From: Nanobdellota archaeon
GTDB taxonomy: Archaea > Nanobdellota > Nanobdellia > Woesearchaeales > GCA-2686295
DNA: 11,580 nucleotides
Direction: 5' to 3'
NCBI GenBank assembly: GCA_018812505.1
Contig: JAHJDK010000165.1
Coordinates: 1 to 11,580, forward strand
Of this stretch, positions 1 through 6,777 are shown piece after piece; the first letter of the stretch is position 1, and each line of letters opens with the position of its first letter. A program made the translations under genes and the position numbers. Under the pieces are notes generated by a model. It ran no database searches. It saw only the letters and a list, made by a program, of their open reading frames with translations, and was not told where the DNA came from.

Positions 1-2117
1 CAACCGGCATGGGTAAGACTGGTGTAGCCTTAATGCTTACAGCGCAAAGACTTGAGCAGCACCCAAACTCTAAGGTATTAATTCTGGCACCGACGAAACC
101 TCTAGTTGAACAAATAAAAAACGTATTCCAAGAGCACCTAGATAAAGAAATAACTATGTTTACGGGATTTGTAAAACCAGAAAAAAGAGCAGAATTATGG
201 AAAAACGCAAAAATAATTATTAGTACACCACAAGGTGTAGAAAATGACATTATTACCAATAAAATTTCACTATCAGATGTTAGTTTATTAGTTTTTGATG
301 AAGCACATAGAGCAGTAAAAGATTATTCATATGTGTTCATTGCAAAACAATATAATAAATTAGCAAAATACACAAGAATATTAGGATTGACTGCCTCACC
401 AGGATCAGACATGTCTCAAATAGAAGAAGTTTGTAATAATCTATTTATAGAAGATGTAGAAATAAGAACTGAAGAAGATGAAGATATTAAGACTTATATA
501 AAAAACACTGATGTTAAATGGATAGAACTTGAATTTCCAGATAAATTAAAATTAATAAAAAATTGTTTTGATAACAGTATTAAAAATAAATTATTAGAAG
601 TTAAAAACTTAGGTTATTTAAACGGATCAACTAATAATTATACTAAAATAACTCTTTTAACATTACAAATAGAACTAAGAGGAAGAATTTCTTCTGGAGA
701 AAAGGATTTTGGTATTTTAAAATCAATAAGTTTGTTAGCAGAAGTGATGAAACTTCAACACGCTTTAGAATTACTTGAATCACAAGGTTTAGAACAATTA
801 GAGAAATATTTAATGAAAATTGACGAACAAGCAGTTTCTAGTTCTGTAAAAGCAGTAAAAAATCTTGTTAAAGATTTAGATTTTATTAAAGCAAAAAAAT
901 TAACTGAAGAATTGATAAAAGAAGGATTTGATCATCCAAAAATTAATTTTTTAAAAGAATTAATTAAAAAAGAAGTAACAAAAAATGCAGATGTCAAAAT
1001 AATAATATTTACTCAATACAGGAGTTCTTCTCAAAAAATAAAAAAAATTCTTGACAATTTAAGCTTAAAAAACAAAATGTTTATCGGTCAAAGTAAGAAA
1101 GAAGAAATAGGATTATCTCAAAAAGAACAAAAGGAAATATTAGAACAGTTTTCAAGAGGAGATTTTAACTGTTTAATAAGTACTTCTGTTGGTGAAGAAG
1201 GATTAGATATACCTCAAGTTGATTTGGTAATATTTTATGAACCAATACCTTCTGCAATAAGAAGTATACAAAGAAGAGGTAGAACAGGTAGATTAGAAGA
1301 AGGAAGAGTTATAATTTTAATGACAAAAAATACTCGAGATGAAGCTTATAGATGGTCTTCTCATCATAAAGAAAAAAGAATGTACAGAAATTTAAATATA
1401 CTTAAACAAAAATTAGATAAGATTGAACTTTCAAAAAATAGTACTGAAAAAAAATTAACATCTTTTATTGAATCAGATAAAATAACTATTTTAGTAGATT
1501 ACAGAGAAAAAAGTTCTAAAATAATAAAAATGTTAATTGAAAAAGGAGTTAATATAGAATTAAAATCTTTAATGATAGGTGATTACCTTTTAAGTGAAAA
1601 TGTTGTTGTTGAGTATAAAACTAAACGAGACTTTGTGAATTCAATAATAGATGGAAGACTTTTACAACAATTAAGAGAATTAACAAGCTACTTAAAACCA
1701 TTATTAATTATAGAGGGAGAAGAAGATATATATTCACAGAGAAATATTCATGAAAATGCAATTAGAGGCATGATATCTACAATAGCAATTTCATATAGAA
1801 TACCTATAATATATACAAAAAATGAGTATGATACTGCAGAAATACTATATTTAATAGCAAAAAAAGAGCAAAACAATGAACAAAAAAATTTTCAAATGCA
1901 CACAAATAAACCACTGTCACTAAAAGAACAACAAGAATATGTTATTAGTGCAATTCCAGGAATAGGTTCTAAGTTGGCAAAACCTCTTCTAAAAAAATTT
2001 AAGTCTATAAAAAAAATTGTTAATTCTGATGAAGATTCTCTTAAAAAAATAGATTTGATAGGAGAAAAAAAGGCAAAAAAAATCAGAGAATTAATGGATT
2101 TGAATTATAATGAATAA
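1..2117 (+). CDS. hef: Hef: SF2 helicase fused to XPF/ERCC4 nuclease (5' partial)
   Basis: Hef-family fork/flap-processing enzyme: an ATP-driven SF2 helicase joined to an XPF-type structure-specific endonuclease, acting on stalled forks and branched DNA. The gene is cut by the window start. The first full codon is at position 3 and the reading opens inside the Walker A motif (TGMGKT), so the ATG at 9 is internal and only a short N-terminal part is missing. Counting from that ATG, DEAH is at residues 97-100, TAS (motif III) at 128-130, an inserted helical region spans about 170-320, motif IV (IFTQY) is near 335, motif V (GEEGLD) near 396-401 and motif VI (QRRGRTGR) at 421-428. The ERCC4 nuclease domain runs about 490-630 with D497, GDY at 524-526 and EYK...D at 535-541. 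A tandem helix-hairpin-helix lies near 645-695 (PGIG at 650-653). The usual ERKX3D motif reads EYKX3D. The family assignment is firm; activity of the nuclease is inferred. Confidence 0.95.
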   Translation, partial: TGMGKTGVALMLTAQRLEQHPNSKVLILAPTKPLVEQIKNVFQEHLDKEITMFTGFVKPEKRAELWKNAKIIISTPQGVENDIITNKISLSDVSLLVFDEAHRAVKDYSYVFIAKQYNKLAKYTRILGLTASPGSDMSQIEEVCNNLFIEDVEIRTEEDEDIKTYIKNTDVKWIELEFPDKLKLIKNCFDNSIKNKLLEVKNLGYLNGSTNNYTKITLLTLQIELRGRISSGEKDFGILKSISLLAEVMKLQHALELLESQGLEQLEKYLMKIDEQAVSSSVKAVKNLVKDLDFIKAKKLTEELIKEGFDHPKINFLKELIKKEVTKNADVKIIIFTQYRSSSQKIKKILDNLSLKNKMFIGQSKKEEIGLSQKEQKEILEQFSRGDFNCLISTSVGEEGLDIPQVDLVIFYEPIPSAIRSIQRRGRTGRLEEGRVIILMTKNTRDEAYRWSSHHKEKRMYRNLNILKQKLDKIELSKNSTEKKLTSFIESDKITILVDYREKSSKIIKMLIEKGVNIELKSLMIGDYLLSENVVVEYKTKRDFVNSIIDGRLLQQLRELTSYLKPLLIIEGEEDIYSQRNIHENAIRGMISTIAISYRIPIIYTKNEYDTAEILYLIAKKEQNNEQKNFQMHTNKPLSLKEQQEYVISAIPGIGSKLAKPLLKKFKSIKKIVNSDEDSLKKIDLIGEKKAKKIRELMDLNYNE

Positions 2118-2123
2118 TTATGT

Positions 2124-2360
2124 TTAATAAGTATCAAAAACAACTAAACTTTCAGTACTTGCAATACCTTCTAAAATAAGTAATTTGTTTTGAATGAATT
2201 TTTTTAAATCATCTCTAGAATCAACCACTACTTTTGCAATAATATCATATCTTCCATAAATTTCATGCATTTCTTCAACTTCTTCATAAGTTTTTAGTTT
2301 AGAACTAACAAGTTTTAATTTTCCATGAATTGTTTTTATTAATATGTAACTTATTTCCAT
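2124..2360 (-). CDS. Stand-alone RAM (Lrp/AsnC effector-binding) domain protein
   Basis: A 78-residue protein that is only the RAM domain, the C-terminal ligand-binding and oligomerisation half of Lrp/AsnC regulators. It has the expected beta-alpha-beta-beta-alpha-beta layout: strand 3-9, helix 24-33, then GRYDIIAKVVVD at about 36-47, helix 50-57, and IEGIASTESL-type sequence (here ILEGIASTES) near 62-71, which matches the family's G-x-YD and I-x-G-V-x-x-T signatures. There is no helix-turn-helix and no room for one upstream, so it should not bind DNA alone. Related small RAM proteins form dimers or octamers and may bind amino acids or partner with full Lrp proteins. The ligand here is unknown. 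It is convergent with hef (stops 6 bp apart, so 3' ends of the transcripts probably overlap) and divergent from the primase gene. Function beyond the domain name is not visible. Confidence 0.85.
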   Translation of the reverse strand: MEISYILIKTIHGKLKLVSSKLKTYEEVEEMHEIYGRYDIIAKVVVDSRDDLKKFIQNKLLILEGIASTESLVVFDTY

Positions 2361-2398
2361 TTTAGAAAGAGTAATCTTTTAACTTTTTAATTCTTTTC

Positions 2399-2408
2399 AT
2401 TATAAAAC
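2399..2408 (-). promoter_or_regulatory. Possible TATA box for the RAM gene
   Basis: Read on the minus strand, a TTTTATAA stretch lies about 44 bp before the RAM start codon. If used, transcription would begin about 17 nt before the ATG. The whole intergenic stretch is AT-rich, so this is a weak call; a second AT-rich run lies nearer the gene at 2376-2390. Confidence 0.3.
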
Positions 2409-2411
2409 ACA

Positions 2412-2424
2412 TTAAAAATATAAA
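2412..2424 (+). promoter_or_regulatory. TATA box for the fused primase gene
   Basis: TTAAAAATATAAA is centred about 27-29 bp before the primase ATG at 2447. In archaea the TATA centre lies about 26-27 bp upstream of the transcription start, so the transcript should start at or just before the ATG. No Shine-Dalgarno sequence precedes that ATG, which agrees with a leaderless mRNA. The position is seen; its use is inferred. Confidence 0.6.
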
Positions 2425-2446
2425 GGATTGTTAATTCATTTAATAT

Positions 2447-3790
2447 ATGTTTATTAGCAAAACACTAAATTTTTACAAGAGAGAAGATATACAAGAGGCC
2501 ATATTAAAAGTTGCTGAAAATAAAGAAATAGCAATAAAATATGGTGAAAAAGGATTTGGTAAACGACCAGATGTTCTACAGTATAAAAGTGATATATTAG
2601 AACATGCAAAAAAAGGTGCAACATCTTTTCATTGTTCAGAAGAATTATGGTATAATCCTTTGCAAATAACAACAAATCTTAAAGTAGAGGAGCTAAATAA
2701 TTTAAGAAAAGGATGGGATTTAGTATTAGATATTGATTGTAAATTATTAACTTACTCAAAAATAGCTGCTTATTATACTGTTCAAGTGTTAAAACATCAT
2801 AATATAAAATCAATAACTTGTAAATTTTCAGGAAACAAAGGTTTTCATATAGCAGTACCATTTGAATCATTTCCTAAAAAAATTGGTGGTGAAGAAACTA
2901 AAAACATGTTTCCAGAAGCACCGAGAAGAATTGCATCATATATTAAATATCTTATAAAAGATAAAGTTAGTGATGCTATTTTAAATTTAGAGAAAAACAA
3001 CTTTGAAAAAATAGTGAAAAAAACAGGAAAAAAAGCTTCAGAGATAATAAGAATTAATATTAATGAATACGGAGATAAAGTTGAAAAACTTAATGCAGAA
3101 CCTTTTTTAGATATAGATACCATTTTAATATCTTCAAGACATCTTTTTCGAATGCCATATTCTTTTCATGAAAAATCACAATTAGTTTCTATTCCCATAA
3201 ATATTGAGAAAATATTATCTTTTAAAAAAGAAGATGCTAAACCTGAAAATATTATTGTAAAAGAATGTTTTTTAGAAAGAAATGCAAAAGAAAATGAAGT
3301 ATCAAATTTAATAGTGCAAGCTTTTGATTTTGAAATTAAAGATCTTAAAACTGAAGAGCAAACAAAAAAAGAGTTTAAGTATGATATTGTGACAGATGCT
3401 ATACCAGAACAATTATTTCCTCCTTGTATAAAAAGAACTTTTCAAGGACTAGAGGATGGAAGAAAAAGGTCTGTGTTTATGCTTATAAACTTTTTAAGTT
3501 CTGTTGGTTGGAATGGAGAAGAAATAGAATCCAAATTAATAGAATGGAATAAAAATAACAGAGAACCATTAAGAGTTGCATATTTACAAGGACAAATTAA
3601 ATATAGTAAATTCAAGAAAGAAACAATCCCTCCCCCTAATTGTGATAACAATTCATATTATCAATCAATAAGTATTTGTAATCCTGATGAAATATGTAAG
3701 CGAATAAAAAATCCCATACAATATACTAAAATAAAAGCAAAAGAATTTATAAAAAATTCTAAATTGAAGAAAAATGATAAAAAGAAGTGA
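2447..3790 (+). CDS. priS: Single-chain DNA primase: PriS catalytic core fused to PriL Fe-S domain
   Basis: Archaeo-eukaryotic primase that makes primers for DNA replication. Residues 1 to about 255 are the PriS catalytic core: metal-binding D95-x-D97 (VLDIDCK), the nucleotide-binding SGNKGFH at 128-134, and D222/D224 followed by RHLFRMPYS at 231-239. From about 315 the protein matches the C-terminal iron-sulfur domain of the large subunit PriL: LFPPC at 323-327, PPPNC at 395-399, then C411 and C417, with the typical NPIQY near 422-426. Four cysteines in that order are the expected [4Fe-4S] ligands. Only about 60 residues link the two parts, so the helical N-terminal domain of PriL that normally docks on PriS is absent. 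No Cys-rich zinc knuckle is seen inside the PriS core. A Lys-rich tail ends the protein. Length 447 fits a fusion; typical archaeal PriS is near 350. ATG at 2447 is supported by the TATA spacing. Confidence 0.93.
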   Translation: MFISKTLNFYKREDIQEAILKVAENKEIAIKYGEKGFGKRPDVLQYKSDILEHAKKGATSFHCSEELWYNPLQITTNLKVEELNNLRKGWDLVLDIDCKLLTYSKIAAYYTVQVLKHHNIKSITCKFSGNKGFHIAVPFESFPKKIGGEETKNMFPEAPRRIASYIKYLIKDKVSDAILNLEKNNFEKIVKKTGKKASEIIRININEYGDKVEKLNAEPFLDIDTILISSRHLFRMPYSFHEKSQLVSIPINIEKILSFKKEDAKPENIIVKECFLERNAKENEVSNLIVQAFDFEIKDLKTEEQTKKEFKYDIVTDAIPEQLFPPCIKRTFQGLEDGRKRSVFMLINFLSSVGWNGEEIESKLIEWNKNNREPLRVAYLQGQIKYSKFKKETIPPPNCDNNSYYQSISICNPDEICKRIKNPIQYTKIKAKEFIKNSKLKKNDKKK

Positions 3791-3796
3791 AAATAA

Positions 3797-3804
3797 TTTT
3801 TTTT
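3797..3804 (+). terminator. T8 tract, likely terminator of the primase transcript
   Basis: Eight consecutive T residues begin 6 bp after the primase stop codon. Archaeal RNA polymerase terminates on such non-template-strand T runs without needing a hairpin, and none is seen here. The position between the primase stop and the next TATA-like element fits a boundary between two transcription units. Confidence 0.55.
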
Positions 3805-3810
3805 CATAAG

Positions 3811-3820
3811 ATTTATAAAC
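3811..3820 (+). promoter_or_regulatory. TATA box of the ribosomal protein operon
   Basis: ATTTATAAAC is the best TATA match in the 194-bp gap, just after the T8 tract. Its centre near 3815 predicts a start at about 3842, giving a leader of about 140 nt before uL3. AT-rich sequence at 3956-3968 could be an alternative promoter but sits about 21 bp from the ATG, closer than the usual archaeal spacing for a leaderless start. Confidence 0.5.
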
Positions 3821-3841
3821 AAACAGCTTTTTCAAGACAGC

Positions 3842-3984
3842 ATTGAGCTCTTAACAAAGTCAAATCTTTGTATGATAAGCCTGGAAGAGAACCTTTTTCA
3901 GGACACAAGAATTAAGATATTTGTGTTTCTAAAAGAGGTTTTTGAAAGGTAATTAAGAGTTTAATAATTAATATTAAGTTTAAA
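3842..3984 (+). ncRNA. Structured 5' leader of the ribosomal operon (candidate)
   Basis: The predicted leader holds four hairpins. H1 is a perfect 5-bp stem at 3855-3859/3866-3870 with a 6-nt loop. H2 is a 9-bp stem (two G-U pairs) at 3880-3888/3894-3902 with loop GAACC. H3 is a perfect 6-bp stem ACACAA/TTGTGT at 3903-3908/3921-3926, with a possible seventh G-U pair. H4 pairs 3927-3934 with 3939-3946 around a single mismatch and has loop GAGG. H2, H3 and H4 abut with no linker, so they could stack. CC in loop H2 (3892-3893) can pair with GG in loop H4 (3937-3938), extendable to AACCT/AGGTT if end pairs open. No open reading frame of note lies here. It may be an autoregulatory binding site for an operon protein or a separate small RNA; I do not recognise a known family. 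Structures are read by eye, not computed. Confidence 0.45.
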
Positions 3985-4932
3985 ATGCCAAGTATAAAAA
4001 GACCAAGAAAAGGGAGTATGCAGTATTGGCCTAGAAAAAGGGCTAAAAAATCTTATGCAAGAATAAGATCTTGGCCAGAAACTAAAGAGCCTAAACTATT
4101 AGGATTTATAGGCTACAAAGCAGGAATGGTACATAAAATAGCAATTAATAATAATAAAAATTCACATATGAAAGGAGAAGAAATAGCAGTTCCTGCAACA
4201 ATTGTTGAATGTCCTCCTTTAAAAATTCTATCTGTAAGATTTTACAAAATAATAAAAGGCGTTTTGCAAGTGGAGAAAGAAATATTTTTTAAAACAGAAA
4301 AAAATCTTAAAAGAAAAACAAATGTTTCAAAAGATAATTCAAAAGAATTAGAAACTTTAGACTTTTCATCTTATGATAACATAACTGTTTTAGTTTATTC
4401 TCAACCTGAAAAGACAACAATAGGAAAGAAAAAACCAGAAGTTGTTGAAATGGGTTTAGGAGGCTCTAACGAAGACAAAATTAATTATGTAAAAAATAAT
4501 TTTGATAAAGAAATAGTTGTAGATTCTGTTTTTTCAGAAAATCAAATGATAGATATTCATGCAATAACAAAAGGACAAGGATATCAAGGACCTGTGAAAA
4601 GATTTGGAATAGGTCTGAAAAGTCATAAATCAGAAAAAGGAATAAGAGCGCCAGGATCATTAGGACCTTGGAATAGACACCAACACATAATGTGGAGGGT
4701 TGCTCATGCAGGACAAACAGGTTTTCATCAAAGAATAGATTATAATAAGCAAATACTAAAATTATCAAACGAAATATTAGAAGAAGAAAAAAATATCCAT
4801 AAGTATGGATCTGTTAAATCAACATATTTATTACTTCATGGTTCTATTCCAGGACCAAAAAAAAGAACCCTAGTAATGACTGCTCCTATGAGAGAGAAGA
4901 AAAAGAAGCATCAATTAACAATAGAAGAATAA
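3985..4932 (+). CDS. rpl3: Large-subunit ribosomal protein uL3
   Basis: uL3 binds 23S rRNA early in assembly and sends a finger towards the peptidyl transferase centre. The start MPSIKRPRKGS and the block ending PRKRAK (residues 1-21) are the archaeal/eukaryotic N-terminal extension. GFIGYKAGM at 40-48 opens the beta-barrel. The loop KGQGYQGPVKRFG, then GSLGPW (W229) and HAGQTGFHQR, form the rRNA-contacting finger and its base. At 315 residues it is close to archaeal relatives. It is the first gene of the operon. No Shine-Dalgarno sequence is visible before the ATG; the start is chosen by fit to the family N-terminus. Confidence 0.97.
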   Translation: MPSIKRPRKGSMQYWPRKRAKKSYARIRSWPETKEPKLLGFIGYKAGMVHKIAINNNKNSHMKGEEIAVPATIVECPPLKILSVRFYKIIKGVLQVEKEIFFKTEKNLKRKTNVSKDNSKELETLDFSSYDNITVLVYSQPEKTTIGKKKPEVVEMGLGGSNEDKINYVKNNFDKEIVVDSVFSENQMIDIHAITKGQGYQGPVKRFGIGLKSHKSEKGIRAPGSLGPWNRHQHIMWRVAHAGQTGFHQRIDYNKQILKLSNEILEEEKNIHKYGSVKSTYLLLHGSIPGPKKRTLVMTAPMREKKKKHQLTIEE

Positions 4933-4945
4933 CTTTAACAATAAA

Positions 4946-5821
4946 ATGAAACTAAAAATATTAAGTTTAGGAAAAACTGAAACAGGATCAATAGATTTAC
5001 CTAAACAATTTTATGAGCCTATAAGAATTGATTTAATACAAAAAGCATTTTTAGTGATACAATCAAATAATCGACAACCATACGGATCATATCCTGAAGC
5101 AGGAAAAAGAGCTTCTGCAGAACTTTCAAGAAGAAGAAGAAAATATAGAGGTTCATATGGTTTTGGAATTTCAAGAGTTCCAAGGAAAATATTATCAAGA
5201 AGAGGAACTAGAATGAATTGGGTTGGTGCTTTTGCTCCTGGAACTGTAGGAGGAAGAAGAGCTCATCCACCAAAAGCAGAAAAAATATGGTCTAAAAATA
5301 TTAACAAAAAAGAGAGGCAAAAAGCTATAAGATCAGGATTGGCAGCAACTCTTGATGTTGAGTTAGTTAAAAAAAGAGGACATATACCTCCACAAAATTA
5401 TCCTTTTATAATAGTTGATGATATTGATAAAATTACACAGACAAAAAGCTTAAAAGAATCATTAGAAAAAATAGGGTTTGCAGATGAATTAAAAAGAGCA
5501 AAAAATAATGATAGTAAAGGTTTGTTATTAGTTTCTGCAAAAAAAGGATTAAAGAAAATTTGTGCAAACATACCAGGATTTGAAGTTGAAACAGTATCAA
5601 ATCTCAACATGAAGTTGTTAGCTCCTGGAGGAGTACCTGGTAGATTAACCATTTTTACACAATCAGCAATTAATGAGTTAAACAAAACAAAATTATTTAC
5701 AACAAACTATAAATCTGAAAAAGAAGTAGAAACAAAGAAAAAATTTAATGAATCAAAAAAACCAAAAGAATTAACAAAATCAACAAAAGATAAATTATCT
5801 ACAAAAGGAGTTAAAAAATGA
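4946..5821 (+). CDS. rpl4: Large-subunit ribosomal protein uL4, with charged C-terminal tail
   Basis: uL4 has a globular part on the ribosome surface and a long loop that lines the constriction of the peptide exit tunnel. That loop is clear at about residues 45-110 (RQPYGSYPEAGKRASAELSR, then RRGTRMNWVGAFAPGTVGGRRAHPP). The globular fold continues to about 253 (PGRLTIFTQSAINEL near 231-245). Residues 254-291 are an extra Lys/Glu/Thr-rich low-complexity tail beyond the usual archaeal end near 255 residues. It starts 13 bp after uL3 without a Shine-Dalgarno match and its TGA overlaps the uL23 ATG. Confidence 0.97.
   Translation: MKLKILSLGKTETGSIDLPKQFYEPIRIDLIQKAFLVIQSNNRQPYGSYPEAGKRASAELSRRRRKYRGSYGFGISRVPRKILSRRGTRMNWVGAFAPGTVGGRRAHPPKAEKIWSKNINKKERQKAIRSGLAATLDVELVKKRGHIPPQNYPFIIVDDIDKITQTKSLKESLEKIGFADELKRAKNNDSKGLLLVSAKKGLKKICANIPGFEVETVSNLNMKLLAPGGVPGRLTIFTQSAINELNKTKLFTTNYKSEKEVETKKKFNESKKPKELTKSTKDKLSTKGVKK
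5805..5810 (+). promoter_or_regulatory. Shine-Dalgarno for uL23
   Basis: AAGGAG lies 7 nt before the uL23 ATG, inside the last codons of uL4. It complements the anti-Shine-Dalgarno end of archaeal 16S rRNA and fixes the uL23 start at 5818. Confidence 0.6.
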
Positions 5822-6069
5822 GTATAATAAAATACCCTTTATCAACAGAGAAATCAATAAGGCTTATGGAATCAGAGAATAAGTTAGTATTTGTGGTTGA
5901 TAGAAAATCAAACAAAGAAGATATAAAATTAGAGATAGAAAAACAATTCAAAATGAAAGTAAAAACTGTAAACACACTGATAACTCCTGAAGGAAAGAAA
6001 AAAGCATATGTTAAATTTGCAGATGAAACACCTGCAATAGATTTAGCAACTAAATTAGGATTGATGTAA
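5818..6069 (+). CDS. rpl23: Large-subunit ribosomal protein uL23
   Basis: uL23 sits at the tunnel exit and is a main docking point for SRP and other nascent-chain factors. The short archaeal form is complete at 83 residues: YPLSTEKSIRLME near 6-18, the strand KLVFVVDRKSNK near 21-32, helix IKLEIEKQF near 36-44, then VKTVNTLITPEGKKKAYVKF near 48-67, all family hallmarks. The ATG shares four bases (ATGA) with the uL4 stop, so translation is probably coupled. Confidence 0.96.
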   Translation: MSIIKYPLSTEKSIRLMESENKLVFVVDRKSNKEDIKLEIEKQFKMKVKTVNTLITPEGKKKAYVKFADETPAIDLATKLGLM

Positions 6070-6071
6070 AT

Positions 6072-6773
6072 ATGGGGAAAACTTTAACACAACAGAAGAG
6101 AGGAAAAGGTTCGAGTACTTATAGATCAAATGGCTTTAATTCTGTTGGAAAAACAACACAAATTGAACAAAAATTTACACGTGTAAAAGATATATTAAAC
6201 TGTGTAGGTCACAAAGCACCAATATTACAATTAGAATATGAAAATAATCAAAGGAGTTTTAGTGTTGCTGCAGAAGGAATAAAAGTAGGTGATACACTTA
6301 AATGTGGAGAAGGAGCAGAACTAAAAATAGGTAATTCATTATATTTAGCAGATATTCCTGAAGGAGTAACAATATTTAATATAGAAATAACACCAGGAGA
6401 TGGTGGAAAACTAGTCAGAACATCAGGTACTTTTGCAAAAGTTGTGTCAAAAACAAAGAATAAAATCATAATTAAGTTACCATCAGGAAAACAGAAAGAG
6501 TTAAATCCTAAATGTTTGGCTTCGATAGGTGTTGTTGCAGGATCAGGAAGAACAGAAAAACCCTTTTTAAAAGCAGGAAATAAAAAGAAAACAATGGCTG
6601 CAAGAGGAAAGTATTGGCCTATTGTATCAGGGGCAGCTATGAATGCAGTTGATAATCCACTAGGAGGCTCTAGATCTTCAAGAAAAGGAAGACCAACTAT
6701 CGCTCCAAGAAACGCACCACCAGGAAGAAAAGTTGGAATGATAAGACCAAGACAGACAGGAAGAAATAGGTGA
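6072..6773 (+). CDS. rpl2: Large-subunit ribosomal protein uL2
   Basis: uL2 is a core 23S rRNA-binding protein needed for subunit association and close to the peptidyl transferase centre. MGK-x-LTQQKRGKGSSTYRS at the start and the OB/SH3-like barrels follow the archaeal pattern (SPGDGGK-type motif present as TPGDGGKL near 107-114; GVVAGSGRTEKPF near 153-165; RNAPPGRKVG near 213-222). The normally invariant MNxVDHPxGG block reads MNAVDNPLGG, with Asn at residue 195 where the conserved His (E. coli His229) is expected, and the following basic loop is SRSSRKG. The length of 233 is normal for archaea. It starts 2 bp after uL23 with no clear Shine-Dalgarno. Confidence 0.97.
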   Translation: MGKTLTQQKRGKGSSTYRSNGFNSVGKTTQIEQKFTRVKDILNCVGHKAPILQLEYENNQRSFSVAAEGIKVGDTLKCGEGAELKIGNSLYLADIPEGVTIFNIEITPGDGGKLVRTSGTFAKVVSKTKNKIIIKLPSGKQKELNPKCLASIGVVAGSGRTEKPFLKAGNKKKTMAARGKYWPIVSGAAMNAVDNPLGGSRSSRKGRPTIAPRNAPPGRKVGMIRPRQTGRNR

Positions 6774-6774
6774 T
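6768..6774 (+). promoter_or_regulatory. Shine-Dalgarno for uS19
   Basis: AGGTGAT overlaps the uL2 stop codon and lies 3 nt before the uS19 ATG. It is one of the strongest anti-16S matches in the operon and supports the start at 6778. Confidence 0.6.
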
Positions 6775-6777
6775 TTT

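Noticed and set aside
1..120. Higher GC at the window start as a possible transferred segment
   Set aside because: It is continuous with the hef helicase frame and encodes conserved motifs; the stretch is too short to judge composition.
3855..3870. T-arm-like hairpin (stem CAAAG/CTTTG around TCAAAT), suggesting a tRNA
   Set aside because: The loop is 6 rather than 7 nt and no acceptor stem, D-arm or anticodon arm can be built around it.
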